Positions 34,805-45,304 of a stretch of DNA of 64,000 nucleotides are shown piece by piece (positions within the stretch are counted from its first letter, which is position 1; every line of letters begins with the position of its first letter). This stretch comes from Plasmodium coatneyi (taxonomy: Eukaryota > Apicomplexa > Aconoidasida > Haemosporida > Plasmodiidae): contig NC_033566.1 of NCBI RefSeq assembly GCF_001680005.1, positions 2,480,001 to 2,544,000 on the forward strand, read 5' to 3'. The notes beneath the pieces were generated by a model. The model did no database searches. It had not been told where the DNA came from and worked only from the letters and a program-made list of their open reading frames with translations. The translations under genes were made by a program, and so were the position numbers.

Positions 34805-37179
34805 ATGAAAAAAGTAAGCCCCGTTTGTATTGCACACCGTTGTGTTGCACCGTTTTTGTCGTAATGACCATTATCCTTGTCACGGGGAACTATTCTTTTA
34901 TCATTCCGTTAATGGCCCCCGTTCGCATTTTACCTACCCAAGGGTTGTTCCTACGGCGAGCGCATCTATAATTCGATGTTTTTGTCTAAGGTGTGAATTT
35001 ATATATGTGCCGCTTTGTATATTGCTGTTGTGATTCCATTTTTGTCTGCCCCTTTTTTTCCGCAGGATCCGAAGTACAAAGATTTACCTTCCCAAAAATA
35101 TTACGATAAATTGAATGAAGATATAGTCGAAGAGGAAGATGAAGAACATGAAGGAAATGAGGAACATGAGGAACATGATGAATATGGAGAAAATGAGGAA
35201 AATAAAGTAAATGAAGGAAATGAGGAAAATGTGGAACATGAAGGTAATGAGGGAAATGTGGAACATGAAGAAAATGAAGGAAATGTGGAACATGAAGAAA
35301 ATGAAGGAAATGTGGAACATGAAGAAAATGAAGGAAATGAATTAAATGAGGAATATGAAGAAAATGAATTAAATGAGGAATATGAAGAAAATGAAGTAAA
35401 TGAGGAAAATGAAGGAAATGAAGGAAGTGAGGAATATGAAGAAAATGAAGTAAATGAGGAAAATGAAGTAAATGAGGAAAATGAAGTAAATGAGGAAAAT
35501 GAAGGAAGTGAGGAAAATGAAGTAAATGAGGAAAATGAAGGAAGTGAGGAAAATGAAGTAAATGAGGAAAATGAAGGAAGTGAGGAAAATGAAGTAAATG
35601 AGGAAAATGAAGGAAGTGAGGAAAATGAAGTAAATGAGGAAAATGAAGTAAATGAAGGAAATGAAGGAAACGAGCAACATGAAGTAAATGAAGTAAATGA
35701 AGGAAGTAAGGGAAGTGAAAAAAACGTTTACTGGGAAGGTATGAAAGGATCATATGAGGAAACACCATGGGTTCGAGATGTTTTTTTTAAACTGGACAGG
35801 AACCTAACTGAGGTAAATGAAAACCGTGGCGAAGATAGTCTAAGTAAGAAGCACTGTTATGATTTGAATTATTGGCTATACGAACAAGTGTATGAAAATC
35901 TTAATAAGAACGAAAATGATGAGAATTTTTTTAAAATAATTGATGACCTTCAAGATGCATGGAAAAATATAAATAATGATAAGTTCCCCAATGCCGATAA
36001 TATATGTCATCCGGATAAAACGCTGGTGGATATGAAATATTTAGAAGACGTTAAACATTTGTTTGATTTTATTGAAGATTATTCTACCATCAAAGAGGCA
36101 GCTATCAATGATACGAAAAACGCTTGTCAGAAATATATTGACTATCTAAAAATTACGGTTCCTTTGTACTATGAATGGAATGGCATATGTACCATGGAAG
36201 AACAGAACATTTGTACAAAGTATATTGATGATTATTCAAAGTATGATCCCAAAAACGTGATGGAGAATTTATCTGTAGTTAGTCTTGCACTGGCATCCAT
36301 ATTCAATGATTGCTATCAGAATATTATAAATTTGTTTACGGAAGCAGAGAAGATCGAGCCACGCACTGTTCTGAAGAATAGAGACATTACAGGACAATCT
36401 GAAAATAACGCTATAAAAATGGGAGGAAGAATATTAGCGGCAGCTGTAGGCGATACCTACGAGTCTGGGAACAGGTTAATTGGCATTAATGCCTTGGGTA
36501 CTTCGATCTTTTCCATGGTGAAAAGATTCAGCAGTTACGTGTTTAGCCTGATCGCACCGGTGGGCATTTCCCTCTTGTGCCTACTGTTTTTTCTGTACGT
36601 TCTGAATAAGGTGAGCAAACGGATGAGTGAACGGTTGATCGGTTGATCGGTTGATCGGTTGATCGGTTGATCGGTTGATCGGTTGATCGGTTGATCGGTT
36701 GATCGGTTGATCGGTTGATCGGTTGATCGGTTGACCGGTTAAACGGTTTGAGTGCGTAAATGAATATATAAATGTGTGTATGCGGCGTATGGATTTTTCT
36801 ACTATTCAGAGATGTCCCCATTTTGTGAAAAATGTGCATATACAAAGTGGAATAAGCGGGCATCATGACATATACCTCATCACACTGTTTTCCTTTTCTT
36901 CAGTTTACCTCAATTGGAAAATATATTTCTTACACTCATAAAGGAGTGCAGAACAAATGTCTTCGCAACAAGAGTGATGATGAGGAGGATGATGAGGAGG
37001 ACGACGATGAAGATGATGATGAGGACGATGATGATGATGATGACGATGATGATTATGATTATATTGATGAGGACGACGATGAGGATGACGATGAGGATGA
37101 TGATGACGAAGACGACAGCAACAACAATAGCGGCTTGAAATCAAGTTCTAGCGAGGAGCCGTTAAATAGTCATTCATAG
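34805..37179 (+). CDS. PIR-family (vir/kir-type) variant protein with large acidic repeat insertion, 609 aa
   Basis: PIR proteins are variant multigene products thought to reach the infected red-cell surface or cytoplasm. Exons are read as 34805-34813 (ATGAAAAAA only), 35066-36610 and 36904-37179; all junctions are GT-AG in phase 0. The tiny first exon is the least certain. PIR signatures are the opening DLPSQKYYDKLNED, the motif KHCYDLNYWLYEQVYENL, further cysteines (CHPDK, NACQKYIDYL, GICTMEEQNICTKYI), one transmembrane segment near residues 494-518 (VFSLIAPVGISLLCLLFFLYVL) and a short cytoplasmic third exon starting FTSIGKYI. Unusually, about 200 residues of Glu/Asn-rich tandem repeats split the N-terminal motif from the Cys-containing core, and exon 3 adds a long Asp/Glu run before SSSEEPLNSHS. 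No signal peptide is seen, as is normal for PIR. Confidence 0.87.
35139..35715 (+). repeat. In-frame Glu/Asn tandem repeats inside the PIR gene
   Basis: Nested repeats: a 27-bp unit encoding GNVEHEENE (about 35245-35335), then a 36-bp unit encoding GSEENEVNEENE (about 35500-35640), all derived from a GAGGAAAATGAA-like core. The reading frame is kept throughout about 580 bp. The complementary strand is also open across the repeat, which is a composition effect. Confidence 0.9.
36632..36740. repeat. Octamer tandem repeat (GATCGGTT)n in PIR intron
   Basis: About 13 nearly perfect copies of the 8-mer GATCGGTT start 21 bases after the donor of the second PIR intron. The purity of the array suggests recent expansion. 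Confidence 0.95.
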
Positions 37180-40100
37180 GTGAACATGAAAATGCAAAAG
37201 TCGAATGACGATTTGTTACATCTAGTATAAGTGGAGTGTAAAACGAGTGTTACCTGGCGTTATGAGAGCAAAACCGCAGTAGTGCTTCACGCAAAGAATT
37301 AAAAAAAAATATGTGAACAATAACGAAATGGAAAGAGTGGAGGGTAGGTGTGTGTATATTATATATATAACACATGTGCACACTCATCTCATATTTATAT
37401 TACTATAATAATGTTAAGAGGAGTGATGATAAATTGCACATTGATGGTGATACGATATATAACTTATGCTTTGAGAAGGGCATTTTGTAAATGGAGAATT
37501 CGTTGGAAAATTCTCTGCATGGCTGAAAGGTAACAATGTGGGGTACGTAGAGTGGGCACGTAGAGAGGTGTCACGTGACATCGAATTAGGGTACCGTGCG
37601 CATGTGCCTCACATAGAGATAGTGTGTTGTGAGTGTAAGAGGAAGGAATATCCTTTGGAGCTGAAAAAAATGACCCCCCCTGTGAGTTATAAGGATGCCC
37701 CGAGTGAGTGTTTCCCATGGCCTGTTTGTATACAACCAACGATATTGCCAAAATATTCCTTTCAATCAAGGAGTAATGGTAGAATTTCGGGATAAATGGG
37801 AAAAGTGCCCTGTGCTTAGAAGTAATGCTACCGAGTCAGTATATCTCTCACAATTAGAAGTAGAAAAATTTTCTCATAATTGAAAAGATTATGCGTTTAT
37901 GATTCTGCTACGTGGGGGTTATATTGGCCAAGTATAATTTAGGATCCATTTTGTCAAAGATGGTGTCGCGATTGTGATAAGTTCATGGTGGGGTTAGTTT
38001 TAGTACATACGGAGAAGAGTGAATTTGTGAAAGGGCACAAAATGGTGTAAATAGGTAGAGGACGAAAATATACTGCACAAGGTTTATTACAATGCATAAT
38101 AAGCAGATCGTTTCGGCGCGCAACTTTGGACGGCAGTGGTGGAGCATTAATGGTAACGAATCTTATTTGTGTATAAACAGTCCTGTTGTAATGGCGCTAT
38201 AAGGAAGATCTTATTGTTATAGTCGTACACTTTAAAAAGTTTCGACTGCACAATTTTACAAATTTGCGTTCACCTGATAATGGCGCAGTGACACATACAC
38301 ATTTGGATCATCTATATACCTGTCCTATGTACGAAGGCAGAAGAAATGTGGAATAATAGTTAGGGTATATATGGAGAATTCCCCTTCTGCCATGTTCGTT
38401 CTTTATACATTAATAAGTATAAATGTTACTACAGCAGAAGTGAGACGCAACAAGTAGAATGGCTCCTGTTCGTAGTTAACATTTTATAAGTTACCTTTTT
38501 GCTTTAGTAAATCTTCAATTTATAATTTCGTGCCAAGGTATAATAGTACATTTTGTTTAATTGAGAGAGGGGAAAACGGCTGGGAAAAGAAATCATATGC
38601 TAAAACATTTTTATCATATGGAACACATTTCAAATAGCTTTTATTTGAAATGTTTCAAAAAAAGGAATGCATCTTTACACGAAGAATTACCCTGTGTCAG
38701 TTTACAGTTACAATAATGTAATTAAAAGTTAATTTTGATATTCCTAGATAACATTGGCAATTTAGCAGAAATACTAAAACGTGTTAACTGTTACAATTGG
38801 TTAAGTATCGCGTCTATTGCGATCGCTTAAACACGTGGTGTTCCTTTATGTAAAGCCGAACAAAGCAGAAGACATAGCAGAAGAGAATGTAACATATATA
38901 ATGTGCATAACATGATGGTAGAGAGAATAAAAGAAAAAGCATATAATTGGAGCAAACACAAAAGGATAGGAAAATTTGTGTACACTAATGTTTTAGGACT
39001 AAATGATATTAATAATTTATTAGTTGATAGAAGCAGTCCACTAGGAGGGGATGCTGCTTTTGGAAGGTGGTTCTCATTTGAGGGGAAATTATGGAAATTT
39101 TGTGAATTATAGCAAAAGAACGCTATTCATTTAAATATTATATACCTTTATAATAGCGTATTATATATGTTTACATAATGCATAAACCATTTTTATTTTT
39201 TCCTATTTTGTATTTATATATTCATTTTTTTTTGGTATTCCTTGCTTAATTTATTCATTACCATTTGGAAGATTATGTTTTTTTAATTAAGAACATTATA
39301 AATTTTCGAATTGTAAACATATTCATTCCATTTAATTAAACAATTTAATAAATTACGATCAAGTCATCATAATGGTTAATTTAGTAATAAGAATGTAGCC
39401 ATGTGGGGTATTTTTATTTGATTTCCTTTTTCCCATATAGTGGGACCCAGTGAAAGTATAATAGAAAATGTGAAAATATGTACTAACTAAATGATGTGTA
39501 CCAAAATTTCATGCTGTAAACAGGAAGGGCAATTCTTATCAGAAATAGTAATATAATAAAAATGCGTATAGAACCAATGAATGGGAAGCATCATGGGTTA
39601 TTATAAAAATTGCCAAAAAAATGATAATTCACTTTTATAAATTTTTTTCTTCATTATGATTATGTTACCTTTTTCCTTCATGTTTTAATAAATATGATAT
39701 GGATAGCCTTGCGGGGATTATCGTTATTCTGGTTGCATGTTAAGTGTACCTATTTATTTTACCCCCAAAAAGCGGGAAAATGTTGTTTAATAAAATCGTT
39801 CTGGCTTTTGACTCATTGGTAATACATTTTGTTGGACATAGAATTGATATAAATTGGGGAATCTATGTAAAATTATAATTAAAAATTTAAGAAAGGAAAT
39901 TTTGTTAAATATCTTTGAAAAGTGTACTATTATTATTCTCCTGCATTTGCAGTGACTAAAAAATTTAATTTTTCTGCGAGTACAGTTATGCGTACCATAG
40001 GTTTATAGAACTATGCAAAATAGTAGCTTATTTTTTCGTAGTTTATAATGGAATATGTTTCCATGTTTAAGAAAAAAAGTTCTTTTTAAGTCTTACATTT

Positions 40101-40748
40101 TTTTGTTTAGTAGTATTGTTATTATTATTTAACTAAAATTGCATTTAAAGGGATAACTGCGTGCTGTAGAAATTATTTTGACGTGATAATAATTTAAAAA
40201 GTAGAACGCGCAAAATTAAGCTCCGCAAATATTACTCCTGATTTAAGGCATAGAGATTATGTTGTTCTTTACCTTTTTTTATTACCCTCTCCATTTTAAA
40301 TAATTTTTCGAGAGTTATTATTCATGATTATTTTATTTTTTTCTTTTTTCCCTAAATGGTAATATTATTGCATGTTAAAAAATGTCTTAAAAATGCAACA
40401 GCCAACAAAGTGAGTTATATATTTTGTAAATTTTGCTCAAGAAATTTGCATATTTCGAGAATATTTTTTCGTAAGTTCGAATTAATTTTGTTTTTTAATT
40501 TTTCTTAAAGATAAGCTATGTTAAAATATTTGAAATTTGTTCTATTAGTATTAGTTCTTTTGTAGTTTTTTATTTTCGTTACTATATCGTTATGTAACAT
40601 TTAATTCGTTTGAAGGAAATACAGAAAGGAACCAATCAAAGTTGGTGTACGGAATTCTTCATGTACTTTTCATCATTTGTACTACTATAACGCTCATTTC
40701 GAATACAACATTGTAGATAATATTTTGACAGCTTTAATAATAAGCACC
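37180..40748. other. Intergenic, weak open frames only
   Basis: About 3.6 kb. Short frames at 37538-37795 and 38903-39112 (containing ERIKEKAYNWSKHKRIGKF) have balanced composition and could be decayed exons. They lack splice sites and family motifs, so they are not called. One perfect hairpin is listed separately. The DNA becomes strongly AT-rich after 39 kb. Confidence 0.5.
38625..38653. other. Perfect 12-bp inverted repeat (hairpin)
   Basis: ACATTTCAAATA, a 5-base loop GCTTT, then TATTTGAAATGT. The arms match perfectly. It is followed by a TTTC-A run and has no gene next to it, so its role, if any, is unknown. Confidence 0.8.
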
Positions 40749-41910
40749 ATGAAGGCAAATAACATGAAGTCTCTCATTTTCGTTAAAGTCGCCACCATCA
40801 TCCTTCTAGGGTGCACAAATCAGACTTGCAACGATTCGGTATGAAAAAATGACAATAATGACATGAGTGATAAAATATAATATGGATGTGAAATTTTCAT
40901 ATTTTTTTTTTTTTTTTTTTTTTTGCTTCCCTTTCGAATCCACTTAGTGGTTTTATTTTTCAAGTCATTACAATTACATTAGCATGGAAACAAATTGATG
41001 TATCTATCTTTATAACTAATGGAAACTAATTTTCCACCTTATGTCTTTGCAACCCCTCTTTTAGGACACACATGGAAGATCATTGGTTAAAAATTCGAGT
41101 GCCAATGGCGAATTTGATTTAAGAGCTCAACGATTATTAGGAGCAAGTGGATCGTGGCAAGGTTCCCATTTGGTAGAATCATTTTATGATGATGGTGAGT
41201 TGTTCGATTATGATTCTGATCACAGGTCAAGACGTGATGTAAGAGATAGGTACCATGGGCACCACCGTAGTCATCGACTGAAACATGGACACAGTAGTAG
41301 ACATCACACATCGAGAAGGACAAGAGAAGGAAAGAATAATGAGGAGGATGAAGTACTTAGCTTGTCACAATTTTATGTAGATGATGATGATGATGAAGAG
41401 GAGGAGGAGGAGGATGACAAGTACGATAGTGCAGCTAGTTCATCAGGATATAAATCCAATGATTATGATGATGTAATTGATCTTACTAATGCATGGATAC
41501 CTAATTCGAAATACAGAGTGTCATCAATGGATGTCGGATTGCATGCACCATATGGAGATGATCTTATTATTAGAAGAGGACAAGGATCTGGTGGTATGCA
41601 TAGAAGAGCTGATGGTTATTGTGAAAATAAAATGTTTGATGGCTTGAGTGCTATGGACACATATAAGGGGTATTATGGGAAAGAAAAAAGAATTATGAAA
41701 CGCCGTTCTTCTGGGAAAACTACAAAGGTAATTGGTTTTCTTGGTGCAGTTGCACTATCTCATCATTTAATATCGTTTTTTTTAGCGACGAGTACTATTG
41801 TTACTTTGCCATTGGCAGCTTCCGCTTGTTTACTGGGGGGACTTTTCTACAAAAAAAATAAAGGAAAAAATAAATATAAGAGAGCTCACGCAAAAATGCT
41901 AACTTACTAA
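40749..41910 (+). CDS. Pv-fam-d-like exported protein, 311 aa
   Basis: Exons are 40749-40838 and 41065-41910, phase 0, with a GATTCG/GTATGA donor and a pyrimidine-rich TTTTAG acceptor. Exon 1 encodes a hydrophobic signal (KSLIFVKVATIILLGC). Exon 2 opens with a spacer and FDLRAQRLLG. R53-L-L-G-A resembles the PEXEL but lacks the acidic or Gln fifth residue. The middle is rich in His/Arg (HRSHRLKHGHSSRHHTSRR) and then strongly acidic (a DDDDDEEEEEEDD type run near residues 128-140). The C-terminus has a paired hydrophobic region (KVIGFLGAVALSHHLISFF and STIVTLPLAASACLLGG) and a Lys tail. The layout and the RLL spacing recall subtelomeric Pv-fam-d proteins. That assignment is from memory of the family pattern, not from a search. 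Confidence 0.82.
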
Positions 41911-42312
41911 TCCCGTTTTAAAGAAAAATTATCATTCAAATTGTTAAATTTTAAGCTATATAATGTGTACCATATAGAGAATATGAAATGGTGAAAAATA
42001 TAATCCGTACCCCTCACACCCTTTCGCTCAATAAAACTCAATTTTTACAGTGTTGAGCATAGGGCAATACATATATACATATATACATGTATTTTTTTGA
42101 ACTGTCATGATACTGAACAGTAGCAAAAGTACTGTTCTAATTTTGCGGAAATTTTAATGTTTTGTTATTTAATTTTTTATTAAAAATTTTTTTCGAGTGA
42201 AACTTAAAGATTTAACGTAACATACTATGTATGAACAATGATTTTTTGTTTTGCACAAATGCATGATTTAATATTTGTGCGAAATTGTCACACACCTGGA
42301 ATTTTCATTATA

Positions 42313-42379
42313 CACACGGTTAGGCGCATATATGTAATATATGTGTGCATGCGTGCATATATATGCGCATAACCGTGTG
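42313..42379. other. Long near-perfect inverted repeat
   Basis: The left arm CACACGGTTAGGCGCATATA pairs with the right arm TATATGCGCATAACCGTGTG with one mismatch, and the arms extend inward through further ATATG/CATAT pairing. About 24 bp of stem can form around a GC-containing centre (GTGTGCATGCGTGCAT). It lies about 400 bases past the stop of the fam-d-like gene. It could be a structured RNA or cruciform site, and no function is assigned. Confidence 0.8.
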
Positions 42380-43200
42380 CTCGTTCTGCGAAGAACCTGC
42401 GATTGAGCATTGCTCGTAACACACGAGTTGCAAAGGTTTAGGGTGTACAAAATATTTTTTCTATGAGAAAGGATGGGATTATTTCAATATTAATAATATT
42501 TTCATCAAGAGGTAAGCATTTGAAACCGTTCAAATTGTACACATTATCAATGTGGAAAATATTTAATTTAATTGTTACATGAATACTTCTCTGAAACATT
42601 TCCATAAAATTGCTGAAATAGCAAAGGTGTAAAGAAAATTTAAGTAGATAGCTTTATTTTGTTTCCTTTCCTGTTGTATAATGCGAAACCGCGTAAAAGT
42701 TTTTTTCTTGTATGACCATTTTTTTCTTTTGATCATATGCAACAAGGGGGGGGTTAGTGTTTGGGATTTCAGTGATAATACATTGCATAGGGCATACAGT
42801 TTTTTTGGGAAATTATAAATAAGAACATACTGTACTATTATCAAAATATAAAATATAGAAGCAATTATTATCGAAAGAACTGGGGAAAAAATTATCATAT
42901 AAAGGAGTTAACCATAAAAAAAAAAAAAAATGATCCATCATAAAATAGATCATCAACATTCATAGATTTCAAAAAGATGTGTATCCGAAATTTTTAACTT
43001 CCAGTTCATGTTCTTCCCATGTATTATTGCTTCACAGGAAAACAGTAGCACACATAGAATTCTCCCTTGTACGAAAATCATAAGGTGAATAAGAACTTTT
43101 ATAATTTTCTCAAATTAAATGTTAATTTTCTTTTCCACGTTACATAACGAAATTTTTTTAGTGAAATGTGTAATCCACTAAGAAACTTTTAGTGTAATAA

Positions 43201-43456
43201 TATAGGCTTCCTGTAAGCGTAAAACATGTCTATACATGTCATTATAAGTTGTTACGTAAAATTATGAGTATGATTATTCGTAATAAAAATAATATATGCA
43301 AAGGGGGAAATTCCCATTATAATGTTACAATAGAAGAAATTTCACTTCACATGAAATAAACGTTGAATTTTTCTTCCGGCCGTTTGTTACGGTTTCGCCT
43401 AGGGAAAAAATATTTAGTACACACTAAACCCCTGAACCCTAACCACTAAACCCTAG
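43201..43456. repeat. Dispersed element copy A, ending in telomere-like heptads
   Basis: About 220 bp of AT-rich DNA (including AAAACATGTC, ATTATAAGTTGTTA, ATTTCACTTCACATGAAATA and CTTCCGGCCGT) leads into GTACACACTAAACCCCTGAA and a few more heptad-like units (43422-43456). The same order of blocks recurs at 53337-53585. Telomere-like motifs here carry the C-rich strand on +. Confidence 0.85.
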
Positions 43457-44275
43457 ATTTGCTATTAATGTTCCTTCTAATTTTTCCGCTAGTTTAACGC
43501 TAAATAATATACTGTAAGTAAAACTTTAAAATGTTTATTAAATGAAATGTTGCCGTTCTTTCCAACTGTCATTAGTAAATGTTCAGCAATATATTTCTAT
43601 TAAACTTATTTATATGAGTTGTTTATAAGATTTAAGATTATGGTACAGAATAAATCTATACATACATAAAAATTTAATTTATGACAGGAAATAATATTAT
43701 ATTACTATATATTTATAATGAAAAAACAAAAAAAAAAAAAAAAGCGTAAAAATATTTATTAGCTACGCAATTGTTCACATATATTATTGAACCTACATAC
43801 AATGAAAAGGTTCTTCTGACACAGTAAAAATAATAATCATTTAAAGAAAAAAAAAAGCATGAGTAAAATAAAGACATATGTCTTGCAAACACAAAAAAAT
43901 TCATTATATCTTTTCAGATTGAATGCAAATATAGATGGTGCATTTTTAAATGCATTTTATTAAAAATGTACTTTTATTACAAATTCCATCTAATTATTTA
44001 TTTTATACTAATGACAAAGAATGTACTTTTATTTTATGAACAAATGATTAGTACATTATCTATATGAATTTAATAATACTATATGTAATGAGAGACGACA
44101 TGAATTCGCACATTAAAATTGATTGTGCATTACAAAGAGAAGGATTATGAAATTAAACAGTTGGATCAATTAAATGTATATAAAATTGCTGTTGCTTCAT
44201 ATCTAAAATGTGAATGGATTAATATTTACTGTATGATTATTGCATTCATTCCGTATTTTTGCACTGTTACAAATA

Positions 44276-45304
44276 TTACCGTTTCCGTTTAGGCCAAAAT
44301 ATATGGTCCCAGAAAACAAAGAATTCCCGAAAACTCAATTCATCTAATCCAGCTTCTAATCTGTGATATTTTACAACTTTTGTCATTATGTAAATGACCA
44401 AAAATATAATTATAAATGCTAATATTATAAAAAAAATACCATATATCCCATATAGGGCTTGAGCTATCAAATGAGGTATCTTGCCACAAATTTTAACAAA
44501 AATCGGCAATATTGTTCCAATCAATGGAAATAAACACATTACAATAACTCGTTTACCCCATTTTTTAACTGTACTTTCTTTTAGTTTTGTCTTAAAGCTA
44601 CTAGTCCCTACTTGCTGTTCACCCGTTCTATCAATCAGATCAAATATTTTCTTTTCACAATAGTAACGTAGTCTCCTTAGACCTTTGCTGTTAGTATATT
44701 TACGCTTAAATTGTGCTTTATAAATTTCTAAATGAATTGCACAATTTTTTTTCAACATATCATATATGGTAAGACCTTTGCTATCAGCTCTTATTGTTCC
44801 ATTTTCCGCATATGTTAATATTGCACTGTCCCTATATTTTAATAAATACTCCTCTAATTCATTGTCGTATAATGCTATCCTGAAATCCTGTTCTGACAGT
44901 AACCTATATTCTGCAATATACGATGAATCCTTGCCGCCATTAGAGATATCCTTCAAGCCCTTGCTAAATGAAACCTGAATGCAGAAATAATATATAAAAG
45001 ATAGCTATATTTATGCGAAAAAAAGAAATACTCTTCCTAAGGAAAAACAATCTATTATGGGAAGCATGATATGAAAAGAATATTATTTTATTACTTCATC
45101 ATTATATTTATGGTATATCCAAATGAAAAAAATTAATGTAACATATTTAATAATAAGGTTTTCCCCGATATTATACTTCATGGCATATAAGACTATATAG
45201 AATTTTTTTGCAAGTTATTAGATATGTACATAGATCTTATAAAACAGAATATTATATAATGAGAAGAATATATTATAGAATTTCCCATTTTTTTCATATT
45301 CCAT
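44276..45304 (-). CDS. fam-l/fam-m-like exported protein with PEXEL and two membrane segments, about 257 aa
   Basis: The main exon is 44974-44276 on the minus strand. Its acceptor is CATTCAG followed by GTTTCATTTAGC, in phase 0. The proposed first exon is 45304-45230 (25 codons, hydrophobic core KFYNIFFSLYNILFYKIY) with donor TAT/GTACAT. It is in phase but not strongly supported. The export motif RLLSE lies about 24 residues into the main exon (near residue 49). A basic central region (AQFKRKYTNSKGLRRLRYY) is followed by two strong hydrophobic segments (VIVMCLFPLIGTILPIFV and GIFFIILAFIIIFLVIYIM) and a short tail ending FWPKRKR. Short exon, PEXEL, Lys/Arg middle and paired membrane helices match the fam-l/fam-m class seen in P. 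malariae, P. ovale and relatives. It is the only gene in this stretch reading toward lower coordinates. Confidence 0.8.

Larger units (their letters stand above)
41911..44275. other. Intergenic, contains a long hairpin and a telomere-like island
   Basis: No supported gene. The notable contents, listed separately, are the inverted repeat at 42313-42379 and the dispersed element ending in telomere-like heptads at 43201-43456. The rest is very AT-rich and includes the 3' flanks of two convergent genes. Confidence 0.6.

Noticed and set aside
34986..35768. 260-residue antisense frame (HFPHLLHF type) opposite the PIR repeat
   Set aside because: It is the complement of the GAGGAAAATGAA repeat. The plus frame has PIR motifs on both sides and valid splice sites.
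36905..37144. Antisense His-rich frame opposite the PIR third exon
   Set aside because: Complement of the Asp codon run (GAT/GAC) in the PIR cytoplasmic exon.
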